Part shown: positions 1-6,598 of the stretch, piece by piece | How positions within the stretch are numbered: the stretch's first letter is position 1 | Layout of the letters: each line of letters opens with the position of its first letter | NCBI GenBank assembly: GCA_030824175.1 | Contig: JAVBYH010000262.1 | Span: forward strand, 1-6,779 | Reading direction: 5' to 3' | DNA: 6,779 nucleotides | Source: Bacteroidota bacterium | GTDB taxonomy: Bacteria; Bacteroidota; Ignavibacteria; UBA10030; UBA8401 | Program-made: the position numbers and the translations under genes | Notes under the pieces: model-generated | Told to the model about the DNA's origin: nothing | Seen by the model: the letters and a program-made list of their open reading frames with translations, nothing else | Databases searched by the model: none

Positions 1-161
1 TTGTCGCGTTCATCGAACGCTACGACGGCCTCTCGTACTCCGCCCGGCGCGCGCGCGAGTTCGCCGAACATGCCCGGCAGTGCCTCGTCCCATTCCCCCA
101 ATCGGATGCGAAACAGTCGCTCCTCGACTTCGTCGAATTCGTCATCCTCCGCGACAAATAA
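1..161 (+). CDS. trans-polyprenyl diphosphate synthase, C-terminal end (partial, 5' end outside window)
   Basis: The frame whose first complete codon is at 3-5 stays open for 52 codons and stops at TAA 159-161. It reads FIERYDGLSYSARRAREFAE, then a helix (HARQCLVPFP), then QSDAKQSLLDFVEFVILRDK. This is the typical C-terminal end of all-trans polyprenyl (octaprenyl/heptaprenyl/solanesyl-type) diphosphate synthases: a helix in which YA--KA-E-A--A accompanies the last 'L--FP-S-A--SLL-L--FV--R' helix. These enzymes add isopentenyl diphosphate units to an allylic primer to make the side chain of menaquinone or ubiquinone. The Asp-rich catalytic motifs lie upstream of the window and cannot be checked. 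The gene converges on ddl, with 26 nt between the two stop codons. The family call rests on the tail alone, so chain length and gene name cannot be given. Confidence 0.8.
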   Translation, partial: VAFIERYDGLSYSARRAREFAEHARQCLVPFPQSDAKQSLLDFVEFVILRDK

Positions 162-167
162 CACGCC

Positions 168-187
168 GGGGGCGTATGCGCGCCCCC
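168..187. terminator. GC-rich hairpin between convergent stop codons
   Basis: GGGGGCG (168-174) pairs perfectly with CGCCCCC (181-187) across the 6-nt loop TATGCG. It fills the gap between the polyprenyl synthase stop (159-161) and the ddl stop (188-190). The position suggests a shared bidirectional transcription end. Neither side has a proper T-tract, since only TT follows on the plus strand, so efficient intrinsic termination is uncertain. Confidence 0.4.
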
Positions 188-1198
188 TTACACCAGTTTG
201 ACGATCGTGTCGCACAACTCGGGGAACGGGATGCCCGCGGCGGCGGCGGCCTTCGGCACGAGGCTTGTCGCGGTCATGCCCGGCAGCGTGTTGATCTCGA
301 GGCAGAAATATTCGTTGTCGTCGCGCAGCCGGAAATCCACCCTCGCGAATCCTTTGCACTGCGTCCTGTCGAATACGATCTTCGAATCGCGCTGGATGCG
401 TTCGGTGAGGTCGGCAGGAAGATCGGCCGGACAGATGTATTCCGTCATCCCCTTCGTGTACTTGTGCTGATAATCGTAGAAGCCGTCCTTCGGTTTGATC
501 TCGATGACGGGCAGCACGCGATCGCCCACGATCGCCACGGTGAGCTCGCGGCCGGGAATGAATTCCTCGAGCATGACGGAGGTTGAGAAACGTGCGGCAA
601 GCGCGATCGCATTGGGTATCTGCAGCGGGTTCTGCACGATTGTCAGACCGACGGTGGAGCCCTGATCGTTCGGCTTCACAACGAGCGGAAAACCGATCTC
701 CGCGGCGACACGTTCGATCAGCACGGCGTCGACACGATCGCCGCGTCGCACCATCTCCCACTTCCCCGTGGCGATGCCGTTGTGGCGCATGAGGATCTTC
801 GTCATCGATTTGTCCATCGTCAGCGCGCTGGACATCACGCCCGATGCCGTATATTTCACACCCCGCATTTCGAGCAGCGACTGGATCTTGCCGTCCTCCC
901 CCCATTCCCCGTGAAGTGCGAGGAACACGACATCGATACCGTCAAGAAGCGGCGAGTTCACGCATTCGATGAGGTTGCGCGGCGAGAGCTTCGAGAGTGC
1001 TTCCTGCGTCGGCGGCGCATCGTGAAGAATCTCCCTGTACAGGTCCGCTTCGTGTTCCGGCTGCCGTGCGCCAAGGGCCGGGTCGACCGCCGTGACGGTG
1101 TGCCCCGCCTCGCGCAGCGCACCGACGACGGCTTTTCCTGATGCGAGAGAGACTTCGCGCTCTGCCGATGTACCGCCGAGAAAGACTGCAATATTCAT
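188..1198 (-). CDS. ddl: D-alanine--D-alanine ligase
   Basis: This ATP-grasp ligase joins two D-alanines in the cytoplasm to make the D-Ala-D-Ala terminus of peptidoglycan precursors. The 336 residues cover the whole family length. Visible landmarks are the N-terminal FLGGTSAEREVSL (6-18) with the expected catalytic Glu14, LHGEWGEDG (95-103), MDK (128-130), the ATP-binding VVKPNDQGSTVG (173-184) with Ser181, and LEEFIPGRE (210-218). The omega-loop is FYDYQHKY (240-247). The metal ligands appear as Asp288 in FARVDF and Glu301/Asn303 in EINTLPGMT. Tyr247 aligns with the E. coli DdlB Tyr216 position, where Phe is linked to D-lactate use, so ordinary D-Ala-D-Ala specificity is inferred. The start at MNIAVFLGG fits the family, but no Shine-Dalgarno precedes it. 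It lies 32 nt after metF and may also have its own promoter. Confidence 0.97.
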   Translation of the reverse strand: MNIAVFLGGTSAEREVSLASGKAVVGALREAGHTVTAVDPALGARQPEHEADLYREILHDAPPTQEALSKLSPRNLIECVNSPLLDGIDVVFLALHGEWGEDGKIQSLLEMRGVKYTASGVMSSALTMDKSMTKILMRHNGIATGKWEMVRRGDRVDAVLIERVAAEIGFPLVVKPNDQGSTVGLTIVQNPLQIPNAIALAARFSTSVMLEEFIPGRELTVAIVGDRVLPVIEIKPKDGFYDYQHKYTKGMTEYICPADLPADLTERIQRDSKIVFDRTQCKGFARVDFRLRDDNEYFCLEINTLPGMTATSLVPKAAAAAGIPFPELCDTIVKLV

Positions 1199-1222
1199 AG
1201 GAAATCGATGTTTAGTGATCGT

Positions 1223-1250
1223 ATTAAAAGTTAAAAAAGCTTCATGTCGA
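1223..1250 (-). promoter_or_regulatory. candidate sigma70-type promoter for ddl
   Basis: On the minus strand TCGACA (1250-1245) resembles the -35 box TTGACA with one mismatch, and TTTAAT (1228-1223) resembles the -10 box TATAAT with one mismatch. They are 16 nt apart. The -35 half lies inside the last metF codons and the -10 half just after the metF stop. Transcription from here would start close to 1216 and leave a leader of under 20 nt before the ddl ATG at 1198. The match was made by eye in an A/T-rich stretch, so chance agreement is possible. Confidence 0.28.
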
Positions 1251-2145
1251 CCGGATGGTTCTTCAATCCGTCGGATGATTGCACGCCGAGGTTCTCATAG
1301 ATGTGCATCGTCGCCTTCGATCTGTTGAGCGTGTAGAAATGCACGCCCGCCGCCTTGTGGTCGATGAGTCCGCGAATCTGTTCGGTGGCCCAGTGGATGC
1401 CCACTTTTTCAACATACTCGTCGGTCTCCGCTCGCGAGAGCGCACGGAGCAGCTTCGCCGGGAAGCGCGCGCCGAGCGCGAGTTCGGCCATGCGCGCAAG
1501 CCCTTTGCGCGATGTGATCGGCATGATGCCCGCGATGATCGGCACGCGGATGCCCGCGATCTCGCAGCGCTCGCAGAAGTCATAAAAGTCGCGATTTTCG
1601 AAGAACAGCTGCGTACAGATGTAATCCGCGCCCGCATCCACTTTCGCCTTCAGAAACTCTATCTCCTTCAACCTGTTGGGCATGTCGGGATGGCCTTCCG
1701 GAAAGCCGGCAACGCCGATGCCCATCGTCGGGAATTTTTTCCTGATGAACGCCACGAGATCGGAGGCGTACTGGAACCCGTTCTCGGGCGCCGTGAATTT
1801 TTCCTGTCCCTTCGGCGGATCGCCGCGGAGCGCGAACACATTTTCAATCCCCGCGGCCTCGTATCCGGTGAGGATGTGTTCTATCTCATCGCGCGTGGAG
1901 CCGACGCATGTGAGGTGCGCGACGATTGTGAGGTCGGTTTCACGTTTAAGACGCACGAGCAGATCGTGCGTCAATTGCCGCGTCGATCCTCCGGCTCCGT
2001 ACGTGACGCTCACATAGGACGGTTTCAGCGGCGTCAGCTCCTTGATCGTGCCAATGAGCGCGGCCGACCCGTCTTCGCTTTTCGGCGGGAAAAATTCGAA
2101 GCTGAACGATGGTGAACTTTCCTGTAACACCCGTGCTATGTGCAT
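1231..2145 (-). CDS. metF: 5,10-methylenetetrahydrofolate reductase
   Basis: This FAD-dependent cytoplasmic enzyme reduces 5,10-methylene-THF to 5-methyl-THF, the methyl donor for methionine synthase. The 304 residues match the short bacterial MetF form, a catalytic TIM barrel without the eukaryotic regulatory domain. Motifs in order are FEFFPPK (16-22) with the expected catalytic Glu17, VTYGAGGS (47-54), AHLTC (76-80), ALRGDPP (105-111), GFPEGHP (147-153), TQLFF (178-182), GIMP (206-209) and the C-terminal GVHFYTLNRS (267-276). The ATG is supported by a GGAG Shine-Dalgarno six bases upstream. It sits 28 nt downstream of the M64 peptidase gene and 32 nt upstream of ddl, in the same direction. 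Co-transcription is therefore possible, although the three functions are unrelated. No partner such as metH is in the window. Confidence 0.97.
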   Translation of the reverse strand: MHIARVLQESSPSFSFEFFPPKSEDGSAALIGTIKELTPLKPSYVSVTYGAGGSTRQLTHDLLVRLKRETDLTIVAHLTCVGSTRDEIEHILTGYEAAGIENVFALRGDPPKGQEKFTAPENGFQYASDLVAFIRKKFPTMGIGVAGFPEGHPDMPNRLKEIEFLKAKVDAGADYICTQLFFENRDFYDFCERCEIAGIRVPIIAGIMPITSRKGLARMAELALGARFPAKLLRALSRAETDEYVEKVGIHWATEQIRGLIDHKAAGVHFYTLNRSKATMHIYENLGVQSSDGLKNHPVDMKLF

Positions 2146-2151
2146 GCCGTA

Positions 2152-2155
2152 CTCC
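2152..2155 (-). promoter_or_regulatory. Shine-Dalgarno site of metF
   Basis: GGAG on the minus strand is separated by six bases (TACGGC) from the metF ATG at 2145-2143. It is the clearest ribosome binding site in the window and fixes the start codon. Confidence 0.6.
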
Positions 2156-2173
2156 GTGGATTGTGAACAGTTG

Positions 2174-3601
2174 TTATTTCGTATACAGATCGATCATGCT
2201 GTTGATCGCCCTGCTGCAAACGGGATCGAAATCCACGAGGCTCTTCGAAAACATCCGGCAATTCACGGCCGGCCTGTAGAGTCCCTTGGACATGTATCCG
2301 GCGCCCTCGAATGCGCCGATAACGCCTGTAAGCGGGTGCCGGTCGAGAAAGTTCGTCACCGAGTCCAAGACGGTTTTGCGCTTCGCGGCATAATCGGGAG
2401 CGTTCCGCTGGAGCGTGCGCGGCACGGCCGACAGGCTGTCGTATACGCTTTTCTGCCATTCCGTCGGCAGCGAAGTCGACGCGGCAACGAGGTCCCTCCA
2501 CTTCAGTTCATCTCTTGTAACAAGCGCGGCCACGTTCGGTTCCCACGGCTCGACGCCGGCCGGAAGGAAATCCGTATACGGCACATCGGACGTGTAGTAC
2601 TCGTCTCCGAGTCCCCCGAAGGAATGGCCGAACTCGTGAACGAACACATAGTCGCCGTGCCAGGCGGTCTCCTTCGATTCGGCGCCCGTGAAGCACGTGG
2701 CATAGAGCTGGTAGATGCCGCCTCCGCCGTAGCGGGCGTTGTTCACGAGGATGCAGACGAAATCGTACGGTGCAACCGCGGCATACTTGCGTACCGCATC
2801 GTTGTCCATCGTCAGGGCGTACCGCGCGGAACCAAACGTATTGTACGAGACGCCGAGCGCCGTGCGGTGCCAGATCTTCTTGTCCGGTTCGTCGACGCCC
2901 GATTCGTTCGACGCAACGGACACGGCCCACACGTTGAAGTCCTTTTTCCGCGACGCGAACGGGTGCGTCGCAAACAGCTGATCGGTGTAGTGGCGCGCCT
3001 GGGCGAGGAATTTCTTCATTTCCTTCTTCGTATACCCGTCGCCGAGGATGACGATATCCACCTTTTCGTGCGGCGAGCCGTGGTGCATCACCTTCGTGAC
3101 AGGCATGCCCGACAGCGGTTTCTCGCGATTGATGGCGACGTCCCCCGGATCGAGGTCCGTCGCATAGACCTTCACGAACTCCATGCGCTTGTTGCGTCTG
3201 TAGAATTCGATCTTCACTTTCCTCCGCGGCAGGGGGAACCGCACCGACTCATTGAACGACCGATACGCCCCGTGCATGGCCTCATCGGTGGTCTGCCATT
3301 CGTTGAAGATTGTGGAATAACCGCGCGAATAGATCACCCGATCCTCTTCCACATCCACGACGCGGAACTGATATTCGCCGAGGTTCAACGTATCGACGAG
3401 CCGGACGAGGCTCCCCGGCCATGCGCCTTCTGTCGAAACCGCCGAAAGGCTGAACTGCTCGCTCCCCTTCGTGCCGGTGTGAACGTAATCGAAGCGGCAT
3501 GTCTCGTCCGTGAAATATTTTTCGAACCGGATCTGCGAGACGAGATGTACCGAGAGGCAGACGTGTGCGAGAACGACTGTGAAAAGAACGCGTTTCAACA
3601 T
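2174..3601 (-). CDS. secreted M64-family (IgA-peptidase-type) zinc metallopeptidase
   Basis: A 475-residue protein. Residues 1-22 form a Sec signal peptide: KR at 3-4, a hydrophobic core VLFTVVLAHVCLSV, and a plausible cut after S22, before Q23. There is no proper lipobox at Cys15. Residues about 26-150 look like the beta-rich N-terminal M64 domain. The catalytic domain begins near VDIVILGDGYTKKEM (181-195). It carries the zinc site HEFGH (322-326), which continues as SFGGLGDEYY (327-336) with Glu323 as expected catalytic base. The tail GAFEGAGYMSKGLYRP (429-444), NCRM (447-450) and the following DPVCSRAI stretch are also family hallmarks. The family is named after a clostridial IgA protease, but the substrate here is unknown and IgA cleavage should not be assumed. 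No type IX sorting domain follows the catalytic part. A weak GAGG lies 9 nt before the ATG. A 141-nt spacer upstream separates it from the transporter operon. Confidence 0.92.
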   Translation of the reverse strand: MLKRVLFTVVLAHVCLSVHLVSQIRFEKYFTDETCRFDYVHTGTKGSEQFSLSAVSTEGAWPGSLVRLVDTLNLGEYQFRVVDVEEDRVIYSRGYSTIFNEWQTTDEAMHGAYRSFNESVRFPLPRRKVKIEFYRRNKRMEFVKVYATDLDPGDVAINREKPLSGMPVTKVMHHGSPHEKVDIVILGDGYTKKEMKKFLAQARHYTDQLFATHPFASRKKDFNVWAVSVASNESGVDEPDKKIWHRTALGVSYNTFGSARYALTMDNDAVRKYAAVAPYDFVCILVNNARYGGGGIYQLYATCFTGAESKETAWHGDYVFVHEFGHSFGGLGDEYYTSDVPYTDFLPAGVEPWEPNVAALVTRDELKWRDLVAASTSLPTEWQKSVYDSLSAVPRTLQRNAPDYAAKRKTVLDSVTNFLDRHPLTGVIGAFEGAGYMSKGLYRPAVNCRMFSKSLVDFDPVCSRAINSMIDLYTK

Positions 3602-3610
3602 AGGGATGAT

Positions 3611-3614
3611 CCTC
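3611..3614 (-). promoter_or_regulatory. weak Shine-Dalgarno of the M64 peptidase gene
   Basis: GAGG on the minus strand lies nine bases before the ATG at 3601-3599. The spacing is at the long end of the useful range. It agrees with the start that gives a clean signal peptide. Confidence 0.4.
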
Positions 3615-3661
3615 GGTTAAATTTAAAGCTATGAAAATACGATGACTGTACAATTGGAGCG

Positions 3662-3740
3662 TGTAGGGCGAAACGGCGTTTCGCCCCGATTCAACTATCG
3701 TACAATCGTTCGGCAGGGCGAAATATCATTTCGCCCTACA
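3662..3740. repeat. 79-bp paired palindromic (REP/BIME-like) element
   Basis: The element is bounded by a perfect 12-bp inverted repeat, TGTAGGGCGAAA at 3662-3673 and TTTCGCCCTACA at 3729-3740. Each end is itself a perfect hairpin. Hairpin A pairs GGGCGAAAC (3666-3674) with GTTTCGCCC (3678-3686) over the loop GGC. Hairpin B pairs AGGGCGAAAT (3715-3724) with ATTTCGCCCT (3728-3737) over the loop ATC. A 28-nt linker joins them. It fills most of the spacer between the MFS stop (3743-3745) and the M64 start (3601). No T-tract follows hairpin B on the minus strand, so it is not a textbook intrinsic terminator. Two related palindromes in an intergenic gap suggest an interspersed extragenic repeat. 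Whether it recurs in this genome cannot be seen here. Confidence 0.75.
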
Positions 3741-3742
3741 AA

Positions 3743-5017
3743 TCAGCCGGTGCCGGCGCCGGTCGCGCGTTGGCGTTTGCGCACGGCGAAGACGGCGGTG
3801 GCCGCGAGGCCGCAGATGACGCCGCCGATGGCCACCGTCCATCGCACGCCGATGCCCTTAGCCACGAAACCGGCGATGAGGCTGCCGATGGGCATCATGC
3901 CCTGGAACACGAGCGAGTACAGTCCCATCACCCTTCCCCGCAGGGCGTCGGGGGCCCTGCCCTGGAGCGTGGCGTTGGCGGTGGCAAAACACGCCACGAG
4001 TCCCATGCCCACGCCGACAAGACAGAGCATCGACGCGAGAGGGTTTGTCGAGATGCCGAACCCGATGATCGACACGGAGAACACGCCGATGCCGATATAG
4101 ATAAAGTACCGCGATGGGATGCGGTGCGATACCGAGGCGACCGTGATGGCGCTGATGAACGCGCCGATGCCCGTGGCCATGTAGAGCCTCCCCAATCCGA
4201 CGGCGCCGATATTCAGCACCTGATCGGCGAAGATGGGAAGCAGCACCGAATATGACCATCCGAATGTCGTGACGACACCCACAAGGATCATGAGCGCGGT
4301 GAGCGATACGTCGGAACGGATGTAGGCCACGCTGTCCTTCAACGCGTCGAGCACGCTCCCCTGCGCCTCGGCCGACGGCGGCGGTTCGTGTACATTCATT
4401 CTAACGAGCGCGTAGAGCACGGCAACGAACGATACGGCGTTCAACGTGAAGCACCAACCGACGCCGATCACGCCGATCACCAGGCCGCCGATGGCGGGTC
4501 CGACAATGCGCGCCGCATTGAACGTCGCGGAGTTCAGGCCGATCGCGTTGGGGAGATCCTCCTTCCCGACGAGATCGATGATGAACGACTGGCGCGACGG
4601 TATGTCGAACGCGTTGATCACGCCGAGGGTCAATCCGAAGAACGCGACGACTGTGATGGTGACAAGATCGGTGAACACGAGCAGGCCCAGCGCAAGCGCC
4701 TGGACGAGCGCGGCGGTCTGCATGATGATGATGAGCTTGCGCTTCGACATTCTGTCGGCGAGCGCCCCCGCGAAGATCGAGAGGAACAGCGACGGAATCG
4801 ACGTCAGGAACCCGATCGTCCCGAGCCAGACGGATGAATACGTGAGCTGGTAGACCAGCCACGACATGGCGATGCTCTGCATCCACGAACCGATGAGCGA
4901 GAAAATCTGGCCGAAAAAGAACAGCCGGTAATTGGCGTGGCGCATCGACCGGAACGTGGGCACCGTCGACACGCGCTGCCATACCGAATCGATCGTCTTA
5001 GGCTGAAGCGGTGTCAT
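3743..5017 (-). CDS. major facilitator superfamily exporter (MFS_3/EntS-like)
   Basis: A 424-residue inner-membrane protein with about 12 hydrophobic segments, near residues 28-48, 62-84, 94-115, 118-138, 165-187, 188-206, 238-258, 275-295, 303-322, 327-349, 363-387 and 391-411. Family signs are FRSMRHANYRLFFFGQ (22-37), the motif-A-like loop GALADRMSKRKLI (84-96) between helices 2 and 3, NAFDIPSRQSFIIDLVGKED (135-154), NAARIVGPAIGG (167-178) and LRGRVMGLYSLVFQGMMPIG (359-378). This subgroup includes enterobactin exporter EntS and many uncharacterised drug or metabolite exporters. The substrate cannot be predicted, and no siderophore genes are nearby. Its ATG lies 20 nt inside the end of the corC-like gene, with no clear Shine-Dalgarno, which points to translational coupling. 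The tail is basic and then Gly/Thr/Ala-rich. Confidence 0.93.
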   Translation of the reverse strand: MTPLQPKTIDSVWQRVSTVPTFRSMRHANYRLFFFGQIFSLIGSWMQSIAMSWLVYQLTYSSVWLGTIGFLTSIPSLFLSIFAGALADRMSKRKLIIIMQTAALVQALALGLLVFTDLVTITVVAFFGLTLGVINAFDIPSRQSFIIDLVGKEDLPNAIGLNSATFNAARIVGPAIGGLVIGVIGVGWCFTLNAVSFVAVLYALVRMNVHEPPPSAEAQGSVLDALKDSVAYIRSDVSLTALMILVGVVTTFGWSYSVLLPIFADQVLNIGAVGLGRLYMATGIGAFISAITVASVSHRIPSRYFIYIGIGVFSVSIIGFGISTNPLASMLCLVGVGMGLVACFATANATLQGRAPDALRGRVMGLYSLVFQGMMPIGSLIAGFVAKGIGVRWTVAIGGVICGLAATAVFAVRKRQRATGAGTG

Positions 5018-6224
5018 GGGCTGGTTTCAATCGTATGAACTCTATTCTCGTCTTTGTCGCCTTGACAATGGTGACGGTGCCGATCTCGGTCTGAACGGTC
5101 TCGCGCTCGAGGGGGATGCGCCCGAGCTTGAAGAGCAGGTATCCGGCGACAGTATCGAAGGGTCCGTCCGGCATGAAAACTCCGGCGTGGTCCATGATGT
5201 CGTCCGCATCGGCGCTGCCCGCGACGAGGAAGCTTCCGTCGGAGAGCCGCTTCACCGTCAACGCATCGTCCGTGCCGTCCTCCATGATGTCGCCGAGAAC
5301 CTGCCGCAGAACATCGGTGGACGTGACGATGCCGGCGGTGCCGCCGAACTCGTCCACGACGACCGCGAGCGAGATATTTTTTTCCCTGAACGTCCGGAAA
5401 AGGTCCGAGCAGTTCCCCGTTGTCGGCACGACGATGACGGGATGGACGACCTCCGAGAGCCTGGCGGGCTGCAGGAACAAGTCGCGGCCGATGACGACCC
5501 CGACGATATTGTCCATGTTCTCCCTGTACACGAAGAGCTTCGAGTATCCGTTATGGAGCATCGCCGTGACCGCCTCGTCGACCGAAGACGACTCCTCGAC
5601 GGCAACGACGTCCGTGCGCGGCACCATCACGTCCTTGATCATCACTTCGCTGAGCGCGACCGCCTTCGAGATCTGCGTGCGCTCCTCGCTGTTCATGGCG
5701 CCGCTCCTCTCGCTTTCATGGAGGATGATCGCGAAGTCTTTTTTGTCAAAAAACGACTGGATGATCGACGGCTCGGCATGGAAGATCCGGATGATCTGCT
5801 CCGACGCGGTCTTCACCGCCCAGATGATCGGAAACAGGGGCCAGTAGCACGCCTTGATGAACAGCGATCCGGGATCGACGATGAAATCGGCCATGACGCG
5901 CGAAAACGCCTTCGGCATCATTTCGCCGAAGAGCAGGATCACGATCGTCGTCGCGGCGAGGATCGCCGTATCCGACCATCCGTATTCAAGTAGCACGAGC
6001 GCGGCGAGCGAGGTCGCCGCCGTGTTGACGATGTTGTTCCCGACGAGCACCGTCGTGAAGAACTGTTCGGGCCTGTCGAAAAAGTGCAGGGCGGCCCGGG
6101 CGCCCAGACCGCGCTTGCGCGCACGCACTGTGCACTTGCTCCTGCTGGCGGTGACGAACGCGGTCTCCGAAGCGGAGAAGAGCCCGCTCGCGAACAACAA
6201 CGCTATGATGGCCGCGAGTATCAT
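4998..6224 (-). CDS. DUF21-CBS pair-CorC/HlyC membrane protein (CNNM/CorC family, hemolysin-like annotation)
   Basis: A 408-residue membrane protein with the standard four-part layout. The DUF21 transmembrane domain spans about 1-140, beginning MILAAIIALLFASGLFSASE, with FFTTVLVGNNIVN (55-67), hydrophobic segments near 68-80 and 86-100, and GEMMPKAFSR (100-109) holding the conserved Pro. A linker leads to the first CBS domain at VMVPRTDVVAVE (199-210) and the second around 260-315, including VVVDEFGGTAGIVTSTDVL (288-306). A CorC_HlyC domain follows, from DGSFLVAG (329-336) through DTVAGYLLFKLGRIPLERE (357-375). Relatives are CNNM/CorC proteins linked to Mg2+ (and sometimes Co2+) efflux or transport and, in Bacteroidota, GldE. 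'Hemolysin' is a historical label and no toxin role is implied. Its ATG overlaps the vanZ-like TGA by 4 nt, and its 3' end overlaps the exporter gene. Confidence 0.95.
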   Translation of the reverse strand: MILAAIIALLFASGLFSASETAFVTASRSKCTVRARKRGLGARAALHFFDRPEQFFTTVLVGNNIVNTAATSLAALVLLEYGWSDTAILAATTIVILLFGEMMPKAFSRVMADFIVDPGSLFIKACYWPLFPIIWAVKTASEQIIRIFHAEPSIIQSFFDKKDFAIILHESERSGAMNSEERTQISKAVALSEVMIKDVMVPRTDVVAVEESSSVDEAVTAMLHNGYSKLFVYRENMDNIVGVVIGRDLFLQPARLSEVVHPVIVVPTTGNCSDLFRTFREKNISLAVVVDEFGGTAGIVTSTDVLRQVLGDIMEDGTDDALTVKRLSDGSFLVAGSADADDIMDHAGVFMPDGPFDTVAGYLLFKLGRIPLERETVQTEIGTVTIVKATKTRIEFIRLKPAHDTASA

Positions 6225-6598
6225 GCGGTCTCGTAAAATTTCAGTTTCAGGTACACCACAATGTAGATGAATCCTCCGCTGAGATCAGCCAGCACGTCGA
6301 AGATGTCGCTGGACCGCTCGGGCACAAAATACTGGTGCACCTCGTCGGAGATACCATAGAGAAGCGTGACCCCGAGGGCAAGGAACAGGCTCATGGACGC
6401 CAGCCGCGCGTTCGGCTGCATCCTGAAGGCCCGGTGGAGCAGCGCGCACAGGATCGCATAGATGGCCATGTGAACGACTTTGTCCGTGCCCGGAATCATT
6501 GCAGGCATATCGGGAAACGATCGGGAGGAAAGAAAATAGATCAGCGCCATCCAGACGATCACGGGAAGCTGATAACGAATAAATGAAAGTACATTCAT
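6221..6598 (-). CDS. VanZ-like family small membrane protein
   Basis: A 125-residue protein with four predicted membrane segments, near 8-24, 41-57, 66-83 and 107-119. Family signature residues are present: FLSSRS after the first helix (22-27), DKVVHMAIYAIL (39-50), YGISDEVHQYFVPERSSDIF (81-100) and DVLADLSGG (101-109). VanZ-like proteins are named after teicoplanin-resistance VanZ, but most chromosomal members have no shown role in glycopeptide resistance, and resistance should not be inferred here. The stop TGA shares an ATGA with the start of the corC-like gene, so the two are probably coupled. It is the first clear gene of the vanZ-corC-MFS operon. No strong Shine-Dalgarno precedes it. 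Confidence 0.92.
   Translation of the reverse strand: MNVLSFIRYQLPVIVWMALIYFLSSRSFPDMPAMIPGTDKVVHMAIYAILCALLHRAFRMQPNARLASMSLFLALGVTLLYGISDEVHQYFVPERSSDIFDVLADLSGGFIYIVVYLKLKFYETA

Noticed and set aside
1..201. 66-codon plus-strand ORF starting at the first base
   Set aside because: It is Ser/Arg/Asn-rich and low in complexity. The frame at 3-161 matches a known protein end and explains the same bases.
1279..2115. 278-codon plus-strand open frame opposite metF
   Set aside because: MetF is complete with all motifs. The opposite frame is Arg/Glu/His-rich and resembles no family.
2042..3634. 530-codon plus-strand open frame opposite the M64 gene
   Set aside because: It is the antisense of a clear signal-peptide metallopeptidase with its family motifs. 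Its product is rich in Arg, His, Asp and Val with no recognisable domain, as expected of a shadow frame in GC-rich DNA.
3662..3740. CRISPR array
   Set aside because: There are only two copies, they are palindromic and unequal in flank, there is a single 28-nt linker, and no cas genes are nearby.
5016..5993. 325-codon plus-strand open frame opposite the corC-like gene
   Set aside because: The minus strand has a complete DUF21-CBS-CorC protein here. The antisense product is highly charged and lacks domains.
4998..6224. Hemolysin toxin
   Set aside because: The domain layout is that of CNNM/CorC membrane proteins. The hemolysin name is a legacy annotation.
6221..6598. Teicoplanin resistance gene vanZ
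   Set aside because: Only family-level VanZ similarity is visible, no vanA/H/X or regulator genes are present, and the Ddl in the window keeps the Tyr linked to D-Ala-D-Ala use.
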